Position numbers and translations under genes: made by a program
Assembly: GCF_004364325.1 (NCBI RefSeq)
Contig: NZ_SOCP01000008.1
Span: 1-64,000 of the forward strand
Source: Actinophytocola oryzae
Lineage (GTDB): Bacteria > Actinomycetota > Actinomycetes > Mycobacteriales > Pseudonocardiaceae
DNA length: 64,000 nucleotides
Direction of reading: 5' to 3'
Part shown: piece after piece, positions 1-12,000 of the stretch
Position numbering within the stretch: the first letter of the stretch is position 1
How the letters are laid out: every line of letters begins with the position of its first letter
Notes under the pieces: generated by a model
Databases searched by the model: none
The model's input: the letters and a program-made list of their open reading frames with translations, nothing else
Told to the model about the DNA's origin: nothing

Positions 1-3000
1 CGATTGCTGAGTTGTTGGCGTCGTTGTTTGGTGCGTTTTTCATTCCTGGTGTTGTGGCTGTGTTTCGTTTGGGTATTGGTGTGGCGTTGCGTCAGCTGAT
101 GATGCGGTTGGCGAGTTTCAGTTTCCGTGCGGTGGCGTTGCGGTTGGCGACGCGTGAGGGTTTGGCGCACCTGGGGGCGGCGGGTGTGCAGGCTGGTAGG
201 CAGCTTGCGGTGGATGTGGCCAAGTACGCGGCGGCGGGTGCGGCGTTCATGGGCGGTCTGGACATCGCTATTGATGGTATCCAGAACACGATGCATACCG
301 CGGGTGGTCAGCGGTTGCGGGAGGGTGTGGACTGGAACGCGTTCTTCATGTCGTCGGTCCTGGGTGCGTTGGGCGGCGCCTTCTGGGGTGTCGGCCGGTC
401 GATCGGCCGCGGTGTGGACATCATGTCGCGTGATTTTCGTGCGGCGGTTGGCAACGAGGTCGGAGCGCTGGCGGGCCCGGAGATGCGTGGGCTGGTGGGT
501 CGGTTGGCCGGTGGTTTCGCTGACCTGGGTTACACGGGGATGCAGATCGGTATCGGTGGTGCGGCGGCGAACCAGGCGATCAACGTAGCGCAGGAGCCGT
601 TGGCTGGTGCGTTGTCGAGGTTGTTCCCGCCGAAGGACGGTGCGTCGGCGGAGAGTGGTGCGGCGATGCCGTTGGCCGCTGCGACGGACGGTGCGTTGAG
701 CCTGATGAGCCGTGCGCAGGGCGCCAGGGTGTCGACGCCGAACCTGTCGGTGGGGGACCTGTCACTGGGGGATCTGTCCATAGGGGACCTGTCGATCGGA
801 GGGATCGACGGAACCACTGACGGCAAAGCCGCTGGGGGTGCCACTGACACCAAGACGGCGGGCGGCGCGGTCACAGCCGGCAAGACCACGGATGGTGCCG
901 TCACGGCGGGCAAGACCACAGATGGTGCCGTCACGGCCGGCTCCACGGATGGTGCCGTCACGGACGGCGAAACCACTGGCGGCAAGCCGGTCGACGTCGA
1001 TACCGCAAGCGTCAGCGACAGCGCGACCGTTGTTGGTGACGACGTATCCATCGCCAGCGACAGCACCGGTCTCAGCGGCGCCACTCTGGTCAACGGCACC
1101 GCCGGAACGACAGCGCAGCCCACCTCGGTCGGTGTCGCCTTCACCCAGGCCGATGCCACACCGGCACTCGAAAGCACCCCAACGGCGACAACCAACCCAA
1201 CGGGCGACACCGCCTCCACCACACCAAGTGCCCCGGCGACGACCCCGGGGGCCGCAGGCCCATCGGCCACGGCTCCGAGTATGGACACCTCACCCGGAGT
1301 AGCGGCCCCAGCGCCTGCCGACTACTTCGGCGAACAGGCGCCCAGCGGTCCGACCGGCATCACCCAACCCGGGGCGACCGCCACACCGGCCCCCGCCTCG
1401 GTTCCTGGCACAGGATCGGTTCCCGCCGCAGGCTCGGGTTCCGGCTCCGGTTCGCTTCCTGCCACCAGTTCGCTTCCTGCCACCGCATCGGGTTCTGCCA
1501 CCACATCCGGTTCTGTCGGTGGGCCGGGTTCTGTCGGTGGATCGGGTTCTGTCGGTGGGCCGGGTTCTGTCGGTGGGCCGGGTTCTGTCGGTGGATCGGG
1601 TTCTGTCGGTGGGCCGGGTTCTGTCGGTGGGCCGGGCCCTGTCACCGGAGCCGGTTCTGCCGCCGGATCTGGGCCTACCGGAACCGGATTGAGTTCCGGG
1701 ACCGCTCCTGCAGTCACCTCATCGGGGCCTTCTTCGGCGGCGGCGGTCGGCGCCTCGGCGCCTGCCACTCCGCAGAACCCCACCACGCAGAACCCCATCT
1801 CCTCGGGCGGGACGCCGCGCTCCGGTCCTCCGGCCACCTCTTCCGGCGATGCCGCGCCGACGTCCGGACAGTCACCACAGTCACCACAGACACCGTCGCC
1901 CGCTGCGGCTCGGATGCCGGGCAGGCCCGGCGATGCCACCAACCCGTCCGCGGACTCCGCGCCCGCCGCCGCCCGGTCCTCGGCACAGCCACCCACCCCG
2001 CCCTCCTCACCACCTCAGAACGCGGGCCAGCCAAGCCGGCAGACGGACACGCTGCCGGTGTCGCAGCCCGACGCCACCGGGAACGGCACACCCAGGACAC
2101 ATTCCGACACCGCCGACACGCCAAGCCACCGCGACCACCGCGACCACCGTGACGGTCACCAGAATCCGGGACAGCAGGACGGCCCACTCCTCGCACCATC
2201 CGTGGACCTGGTCAGCGACGGGGGCACCCCAGCGCCGATCGGACCCGCACCTGGGCACGCCGCCGCACGGACGACCCGGCCGGTGGCCGTGCCCGTCGCG
2301 GCCGGGGTGTTCCTCGCGGGACCGCTCGATGCCCACCTTGTCGGGCCAGTCTCACGGATCCAGGCCAAACCGGGCATCTTCTCCGTCATCTTCCGGGCGG
2401 CGGAGCACGGGGGAACAGCCGTGACGGTGCAGGACATCGCGACCGCGGCACGGGCCAACGGCTGGAACGGGCGGGACCCCGTCGAGCTGGTCGCCTGCGA
2501 CACCGGGGACCTCGCCGCGCTCACCGACGCCGTCGGCGCCGAACTCGGGGTGCCCATCGACTTCTACGCCGGCCTCGTCTGGCTCGGGCCCGGCACGGTC
2601 GCCGGCGGCGTCACGGGCGGCGAGCTGGTCTGGACCGACGGCCGGCCGTCGATCGTCAGCGGGGGGCGGTGGTCACGACGGGCACCGGAGGACGGCACCG
2701 TGTCGCCGTCGCCGGTGGACCGGGACACGCACACCCCCGCGACCGATCTCGGGCTGGCCGAACCCGTGCACCTGGCCCCGCCGCCGCCCCGGGCGATCGT
2801 CCCGCCGCCGAACCCCGCCGCGGAAACCCTGGCACACCAGGCGAGGGTCACGCGGCCGACACTGGTCGACGTCCCGGGGCTCACCCCGGACTTCGCCGCC
2901 GTGCGCACCATGATCACCAACCTGCTGGCTCAGCGCCTCCGCAGGCACGCGCCGCCCGCCGACTGGGTCAGGACGCAGTTCCCCGACGAGAACTTCGGCG

Positions 3001-6000
3001 ACTTCGGCGACACGCTCGACGGGCTGACCGCGCAGACGCCCCACTTCGACATCGAGGTCAGCGTCGTCGGGATCGGCGTGCCGTCGCACGAGACCGCGTC
3101 TCTCGGCGACCGGTCGAGCGCACACGAGTCGGCGCCGGACCTGACCTCGGCCGTCGACGCCGCGGAGCGGTCGCCCGCCAGGGCGAACTTCCTGACCGTG
3201 CCGGTCGGCCCGGTCGGCGACGTCCACTTCGAACCGTTCGGCGTCGGTTCGGAGATGCGCGGCAGCCAGTCCGTGACGTCGGAGTCGCGGCGCTCGGCCG
3301 AGCTGACCGCCGACCAGCGCCCCACCGTCAACTCCCAGCACGACGTGCAGTACCGCGCCGTCATCACCCCGAGGCACTCGAGCATCCTGCGCAGGCACCA
3401 CAGCGACGTCCCGGTCACGGCCGACGTGGTCGTCCCCGGGCTTACCCTCGCCTGGCACGGCGCGACGGCCGCGGTCCCGACCACGCACCGGCGGCGGCGG
3501 TCCTCGGCGCTGTCGTTCGACTCGTCGAGGAACACGAACGCCGTCAACAGGGCGCGGGACTGGGCGGCCCTCGACGAGGTGCGCAAGGCGATCAAGCACG
3601 TCGAGTTCCCCGGCATCGGCAGGGCGGCGACGCAGCTGCGGAACAAGCTGCAGCTGGACGAGAAGGCGTGGGAGGAGTCCGGGCTCGGCGAGTGGTTCGA
3701 CGACCTCGCCGCGGAGCACGGCGGCGACGTCGTCACCTACCGCCTCGCCAGGAAGACGTTCCAGTACCGCGGCCGCCCCCACGAGGTCATCGTCGGTCGC
3801 GTCGAACACCCGTCGGCGAGCCAGCGCCTCGGTCGCCCCCGCACGCCGTCGCACGTGACGAGCGGCACCGCGGAGATCAGCCACAAGCGCAGCGTCAGCG
3901 GCTCCACGACGCGGTCCGCGGGGTCGTCCCAGGCCTGGGGCGGCGAGTTCTCCGTGACGTTCGGCCAGCGGATCGCCACCGCCCTCGGTTTCGGGCTCTC
4001 GGTGAGCGGGTCCTACGGCCGCACCGCCGAGTCGGAGTCGTCGCACAGCGCGGGGGTGCACCACGAGCAGCAGACCCGGTCCACCGGCGAGGTCGACGAC
4101 ATCCCCGGCGAGATCCACCTCCAGATCTCGGTCGCCGAGCCGGACCAGGCGGCCGCCAAGGACAGCTTCCGCTACCAGTTCATCAGGCACCCCGAGTCCG
4201 CGACGTCGTTCGTCGCGGACCTCCCGGTCCGGGTCGTCGCCGCCCTGCCGGGCGAGATGGACTCCGACCCCGAGTCGGGCTCCGGCGCGAGCACCGGCGG
4301 CCGAGGCCCGTCCGGCATGCGGGTCGAGGAAGTGCCGCACAACGTGTGGGGACAGTGGCGGCTCACTCCCGCGACCGAGCAGTACTTCGTGGACCGGTTG
4401 GTCCGCAGCCTGGTCGTCAAGGGCGCCGTCCGGACCGCCGACATCCACGACGTCGAACAGCGGCTGCGGGAGTTCCTGCGGGACAACGCGAAGGCACTGC
4501 ACGGCGGCGACAGGCTGCGGTTCTCGCTGTCTGGCGAGCGGGACCTGTTCCTGTCCGGCACGATGGTGGCCGACCAGGGCAAGTACGTCACGGGCGCGCC
4601 GAACAAGCAGCTCAGCGGTCTGCTGGCGGTCAGCGAGAGCAGGCGCACCAGCGTCGTCGGCAAGCGGTCCAGGTCGGCGGGGTTCTCCGCGAGCGGCGAC
4701 GCGGGCGTGGCGAGCCTGTCGGGCAGCGCCGAGGCATCGGCCAACAGGTCACGCGAGAGTTCCGTGTCGAGGAACGTCGGGCACGAGAACCAGTTCGAGA
4801 CCGAGGGCGGGAGCCACCTCTACCGCTACCCGATGAAGCTGGACGCGCGGCTCGGCCTCGGCTTCGACGACCTCGAGCCGCCGTTCGAGTGGCGCGGCGA
4901 GAAGCTCGACCCGGCCTCGGAGGCCCCGGCCGAGCCCGCCTACCAGCCGGGGTTGGCGGGCAGGGTGCAGATCGCCGTACCGGAGCGCCGGGGCATCGGG
5001 GTCGACCTCGGGCCCGCGTCGACGATGGTGGAGACCGGGTGGCTCCCCGCGAGCCAACCGACCACACCGATGCGGGAGGGCAGGCTGCCCGCCGAGTACG
5101 AGATCGACTCGCTGAAGCCGATCGACTCGCTCGCCTCCACGGCGACGCGGATGCTCGTGCTACCGGCCGCGACGGGGACCCGGAGCAGGATGGTCGACAT
5201 CGGGAAGCGGGTGTTCCTCGGCAGGGCCTCGGCGCCGCTGGGCGGCGGCAACCCCGGCGACCGCGGCCGGGAGTCCTCACGGATGGCGCTCGACACGTGG
5301 TCGAGCTGGCCGTCGCGCCAGGCGAGGTTCGGGCTGGCCGGCACGGTGTCCGACCGGTTGTGGCTGGAGAGCCACAACGACGGTGGTATCGCGAAGATCG
5401 GTGGCCGCGACCTGTTCGGCAGCGTGGGACTGACGACGGTGCTCGGCAACGCGCGCATCGTCGACCGCGACGACGCGCACACCTTCCCGAGCACCACCCG
5501 CACCACCATCGAGCTGGACCGGCCGGAGGAGAGGTCGAAGGGCGTCACGCTGACCCACTCGGTCTCCGCGCCGCTCGGCCCGGTGACCGGTGGTGTGGAG
5601 GCCACCGTCGGCGTGCGCCGCGACCACTCCGTCGGCGAGAAGGACAACGACGAGGTGACCACGACCCACAGCAGGGTCGAACGCGGCTACCTCGTGGAGT
5701 TCGACGTCCGCCACCAGCTCGACACCTCGGTGCACGGGAGCGACACCGGTCCGCTCGGCGGCGAACACCCCGGTGCGGAGACCAGGGAGACCCGGTACCG
5801 GGAGGTGCCGCAGGCGGTGAAGGTCTGGGTCACCGCGAGCGACCTGCCCACCATCGGCGAGCTGACCGCGCACGACGTCGACCGCAACCTGCACCCCGAC
5901 GACCGGCGGGCCTACGAGGCCGTCCGCGCGGGCACGCCTCTGCCCGCGCCGCCCGACGCGACCACGCCGCCGACCGGTGCCGGCCACGGCGTCGGCGGGG

Positions 6001-9000
6001 TCGACCCCGGCACACCCGACACGGTGCGTGACCTGGTGCGCCTGATCGAGGAGCGGCTGCGCGACTTCGTCTCGAAGTACATCCCCCACCCGAAGACGGC
6101 CGCGAAGTACACCAGGCTCAACGACACCGAGATGCTCGGGGACCTCGCGACGCGGCTCGCGCTGAACTTCGACATCGAGATGACCGACATGCTCAACGGC
6201 GGTCTCGTCGCGCTCGCCAACCGACCGGTCGACTCCGGCAAGCTGGAGGAGCTGGTCATCGTGTCGGCGCGGCTACTCGACGATGCCCAGTACCGAGGCA
6301 GGGACCGGGAGTACAGCTTCAGGTCCGAGCTGAGGACCTCGACGACGAAGACCGCGAGCAGCTCGACGGCACTGAGCGGCGGGGTCACCGGCTCCGGGTC
6401 GAAGTCCATCCCCATCCCGAAGTTCTTCGGCTCGGAGATGATCAGCGAGGCCGTCGCGCCGCAGGCGGGCCTCGAAGGCGAGCGCTCCTCGGGACGGCAG
6501 CGTGAGACGGTCACCGGGCCGACCACGATCTACGAGTGGAAGGGCGAGGCCGAACGGCACGGGTTCGGCATCGAGGTCACGGTGCAGGTGCACCCGTACA
6601 TGCGGTCGGGCGCCTACCGCAGGAACGTCCCCGGCCTGCGGACGGACCCGCTCACCGGCTGGTTCACCGGCACCCCGTTCACGCTGCCGGAAGCGGTCCG
6701 CACCACGGTCGGCTCGATCTTCCGCGCGACGGGCCGACCGCTCGACGAGGTGGACAACTCGTGGCGGGAGTCCCGGAAGCTGGACGGTGCCGAACCGGGT
6801 GTGCCGAAGGACGCGACGATACGGGCGTGGCCCTTCGACGCGCCCAAGCTCCAGGAAGCACTGATCGGGCTGGCCCACGGCCTGAGCGCGCGCCGCGCCT
6901 ACCACCTGCTGGTGGCCACCCGCGCGAGCTGGCTCAGCCAGCACTTCGACGGACCGCTGTCGGCGGCCGGTTACACCGTCCAGGTCGGCAGCAGGTCGAT
7001 CTCGAGCGTCAACGTCAGCTTCGACCTCGGTCGCCGGGTGATCGTCCGCCAGATCACCGGCGCAACGCTCACCCACCTCTCGACGACCGCGGACGAGACC
7101 ACCACGAGCGTCGAGAAGAGCGGCACGCTCTCGGCGAGCGCGGTGGCCGACCCCGCCGCGAGCGTGCTCGGCATCCCCGGCTACGAGCGCGAGTTCGGCA
7201 GCGAGCGTGCCACCTCCCCCGGCGGTCCCAGGACGACCGAACGCAGGACCGACCGGGTGTTCCTGGTCCAGGCCGAACTGCGGCCGAGGCTGACCGTCCA
7301 GCACCGCGACGGAACGACGACCACGCCCTACGAGTGGCACCCGAAGGAGGCTGGTGACCCGCCGAAGGCCTGGCTGCGGGTCGACGAGGCCGGCCTCGCC
7401 GCTCTCGGCCTGCCCGTGCCCAAGCCGGCGCCCACGATCACCGTCCCCTCGGCGTCGCCGAGCCGGCCGGGCGCACCGCGGTCGGGCTCCGCGCACCGCG
7501 GCAGACGGGGGTCGCTCACCCCCTCGGCGCGGCCGCCGGTGTCCCCGTCGACGTTGTCCCCGTCGCTGTCCCCGACGCTGGCCCCGCCGCAGTCGGCGAT
7601 GGCCCCGGTGCGGCCACGAGCACAGACACCCGGTCCCGCGCGACAGTCGACCGCCCCGGCGGCGACCGCGATCAGGCCCGCACGGTCCTCGCCGGGCCTC
7701 GCGACGGCCGGGCCCGCGTCGCCGGCTGGTGCTGCGGCAGCGGGTGTGGCGGCGGGCGTGCCGGCACGGGCGGCGGCCACGTCTGATGTGTTCACCCCGG
7801 TGCGGATTCCCGTCGGTGTCTTCCTGCGTGGCAACGAGAGCGACGAGTTCGCCGCCGCCGTGGCGTTGCTGCCCCGGCGGCCGGGGGAGGTCGGCATCGT
7901 GTTCCGGAACGGGACGCACGGCGGCCCGCGCCCGACCGGACCGGAGATGTTGGACGCCGCGAAGTCCGCCGGGTGGAACGGGAAGGACGCGATCCGGCTC
8001 TACGTGTGCGAACCCGGCAACCTCGCCTCGCTCGCCGACCGCCTGGCCAAGGAGACCGGTGTCACGGTGTTCCGGCCGATCGACCTGGCCTGGATCGGGA
8101 TGGACGGCCCCGGCCCGGCGGTGCGGATCGGTCCGGCGGCCACGACCGACGACGGGCGGCTCGTCGTGCCGATGCGCCCGTCGGCCGACGTGGACGCGAC
8201 CGGCGCCGGCTGGGCGACACACACCCCGGACGGCCAGCCGCCCACCCCGTCGACCTACACGACCGAGGTGCCACCGACCGCTCCAGCCCGGTTGGGGTTG
8301 AGCAACCCGGAACACCTCGGCCCGGACGCCCCGGGCCCGCGCGCCGTGGACACCACCGGCCGCCACGGGGACGCGTTGGCGCGCGTGGCCGGCCGAGGCG
8401 GCGACGGGCTGCGCACGGTCGCCGGACCGGACGGTGAGCTTGTCGCCGCGCCGTGGGCGGGCGGTGCGCCACCCCTGTTCATCCTGACCGAGGTCGAGAA
8501 CGGCGCGTTCACCGTCGGCGGCGCGTCGATGACCCCGGACGAGCTGGCACAGTGGATCGTCGACTCCGGACAGGTACCGGACGGCGACCCCCGGCCGGGC
8601 AACGTCGTGTTCACCCAGGACCTCGACGGCGACCCCGGTACGGCCGAGGAGCTGACGCGGGCACTCGTCGACCGCCTCGGCGCGTTGACCGGCGGGACCT
8701 GGCCGGGCCTGCACCAGGTCGGCGAGCACGCCCCGCTCGTGTCGGACGGGACACCGGACGGGCCGGTCACCTTCGCGACGTCGGGTGAACCGTTCGAGGC
8801 GCACTTCCCGCTCGGGATCGACGACGTGGTCGTCATGGCCGGCGGGTTCGTGGTGGCGTTCCCGGCCGACGAGCGAGCCTGGCAGGAGCTGGACGCGTTC
8901 GTGTCGGACGGCTCGGCGGGGCTGACGGGTACCGCCGGGCTGGAGGGCGTCGGGGACCGGATCGTCGTGCTGTTCGACGGAGCAGGGGAGACGGCACGGG

Positions 9001-12000
9001 TCGCGCTGCCCTCCGGCCGGACCGTGGAGCTGAGTGGACGCGAGGCCGGGGAGATCCTGCTGCAGGCCGCGCTGATGCGGGAGACCCTGGCCGACCGGAA
9101 ACGTTCGCTGGTCGTGGTCACGCGAGGTGCCGGCAGCGCGGCCGGGGGTCTCGGCGCCGGGGTGCGTGCGGCGTTGCGTGCGGAGGGCTTCGACAACGAC
9201 GTGTACGCCGGGCACGCGTCCGTCGAGTCGGGCACCCTGCGCCTGGCGGACGGCGCCCGCGTCGAGCCCGTGCTCGCCGCGCCTGGCGACGCACGCGGCC
9301 AGGACCACGACGTGCCCGCCGCGCGAGGGCCCGGTGAGGGCATCGCGGGGGACTACCACCGCGTGATGGACGGGGTCGCGGGCCTCACACTGTCCACAGT
9401 GGAGCTGGCGAGCTGGGCGGCCGAGCTTGGCGAGCTCGCCGGGACCGGCGTGGTGGAGCGGCGGGACCTGCCGGCGGGCGTCGGTGACCAGCTGTCGGTG
9501 ATCGGCCGTGGCCTGGCCACGCTCACCGACCCCGGTGCGCGGGAACAGCTGCGTGGTCTCGTCAACGACGCCGTGCTGATCGCCTCGCACGTGCCGACCC
9601 GGCCCAGCGGGCGCACCAGGGCCGAATGGCAGTCGATCCAGCCGATCACGCCGGACCGGCTCGTGCAGGTCCTGGACGACATCGCGAGCTACCTGGAGCG
9701 CGGCGCGAACCCGTTCACGGCGCCGAGGTCCATGGTCCGCGGCATCGACTTCCCCGTCGACGCGCCGCTCCCGGTGCGGCTGGCCGTGCTCGGCCTGGTC
9801 AACCTCAGCCAGCGCGGCCGCTCGGACCTGCTCGACGCACCGCTGTTCCCGGCGCTCCTGGCGAACCCCGCCGCACTGGTGGAGTCGATGTACGCGGTGA
9901 GCGGGCACGAGGAGCAGCGGTTCATCACCACCTGCAAGCCGACCGTCATCGATGTCGCGCTGCGCGCGAGGGTTCCCTCGGTGGCCGCGTTGCTGACCAT
10001 CGGCCACCGCGCGGCGAGCTGGTTCGAGCACAGCCTGCAGCGGACCCCACCCACCGCGCGTGCCGTGCGTGACCGTCCGTTGGGCCGCACCTACGAGCAG
10101 GTGCTCCAGGACCGGGTGGCCCGGACGAGGTCGACGATGGACGGCCTGACCGCGCGGGCACTCGAGCTGGCCGCCTCCGGTCGGCAGGACCCCGCTGCCT
10201 GGCGTGCCATCACCGACCAGTGGGCGCGGTCCATGCAGAAGCTCGGGACCACCGACCTCAACCAGCCGCCCGTGGCCGTGCTGACCCCGAGAGTCGTGCG
10301 TGGCAGCTCGTTGGGCAGCGAGCTGCTGGCGCCCCAGCTGCACCTCGACCGGCCAGGTCGCAGGAAGCACGGCGGCACGGAGCTGTACTCGGCGTCCCTG
10401 CGGGACGAACTCGCCGCGGAGCCGGACGGCAGGCCGTTCGGCTCCGCGGACCGGGAGACGCTGCACCAGCCGCCCGTGCCGCTCGCCGACCGGCTCGACA
10501 CGGCGCGGGCACGCGAGGAGTTCTGGGCCCGCATGGCGTCGGGTGCCGGTGACCGGCTGCGCATGCCCGGCCATGTCGTGTACGCGCAGGCGATCAGGGT
10601 CGAGGGGCGGCCGGTGTTCTCGGTCAACGACCCGGGGAACGGCCGCCGCTCGCTGCTGACCCCGGACGAGTTCGTGGCGTGGGCGAGGAAGAACAAGGTC
10701 GGCGGGGCACCGTCGCTGTTCGGCGAGCCCGACACCGCCCCGGCCGGGGGAAGTACCACCTTCGACCCCCGGCCGGGACGGCCGGGCACAGAGCCGATGC
10801 ACGCCGTGGACCGAGGCGGGCAGCCGATGGCCTTGCGGCCTGCCGTGACCGAGAGCGGCCGGGTCCTCCTGTCGCAGGTGGACAGTGCGGTGAGTGTCGC
10901 GATCGCACCGGCGCCACCGGGTGGCCGGCCGGCGTCCGATGCATCGCTGGACGCCATGGCGGCGTGGGCTTACGAACGGCTACACGCGGTCGGTGGTGGG
11001 CGGCGTGAGGGGTTACTGGCTGCCGCCGAGCAGATCGTGGTCCGGTATCAGGGGCTGCCGCACTCGCGGCAGTTGGTCGGTGATCTCACGGCGGTGGTCG
11101 CCCTTCAGTTGTGGGAGCGTGGTTTTCCCGCGGCGGAGTCGTCGGCCCGGGAGCTGGCGGGCAGGTTCGGGACTTTCGCCGAGGACGGGCCGCCGGCGTC
11201 CAAGCGGCCGCGGCTCGACAACGGGGCCGACGTCCTGCCGCCGATTCGGCAGGTCTTCCCGCAGTTCGACGTCATGTTGCCGCCGCTGCGCGCCGGGGCG
11301 GGGGCGGAGTTCGACGGCGTGCTGCCGTCGATCAGTGCCCTCCTGCCGGGGCCGCACCCGGCGATGCCGCCGCAACGGCCGCAAGCGGCGGAGCCGGCTG
11401 CCGACGATGTCGCGCCGACCGCGCGCGCCAACACCATCCCGCCGGCACCGCCGCTCCCGGAGCTGGTCTCGTTCGAACCGCGCTTCGACGGCGACTCGCT
11501 GAAGTTGTACCTGGGGCTGACGAGCAGGGGTATGCCGGCGGGTGGGCTGCCGGCGGGGGTGCGGCCGAACCTCGCCATCGAGGGGGTCTCGTTCGCCAGG
11601 AACGGCGCCGGCGTCTTCATCGACCCGGTCGGCCGTGAGTGGGTGCGGGCGTGGGTCGTCGCGATGGGCAGGAAGGTCGACTGGTCGAAGAAGCGGTACT
11701 ACGCCTCTTCCAAGGTGGCGGAGCTGTCCGGTGACCTGGTGAGCCAGAGACAGGTGAGCACGTGGTGGAACGAGGCCGGTCTCACGACCGACGTGCGGGC
11801 CGCTTTCACGGTACCGATGCGCCCGCTGCCCGCCGCGGTGCGGGACTTCCGGCTCAGGTTCGACGGCGACTCGCTGAAGCTGTTCCTGTCGGACGACCCT
11901 CTGCCCGAGGGTCTGCCGGAGGACACGCAGAAGAACTACGGCACGCCCCCTGGCATGAGCTTCGCCCAGTCGGCCCGGGGCGTGTTCGTCGACCCGGAGG

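Noticed and set aside
1506..1655. CRISPR-like array
   Set aside because: Repeats are contiguous 18-base in-frame coding units with no spacers.
2669..6031. 1120-codon plus-strand frame overlapping the giant
   Set aside because: Extreme Arg/Gly/Ala composition and no domain; alternate-frame shadow.
6273..10802. 1509-codon minus-strand open frame antisense to the first giant
   Set aside because: Arg/Gly/Pro/His-rich composition with no recognisable motif; it is a shadow of GC-rich codons in the real plus-strand gene.
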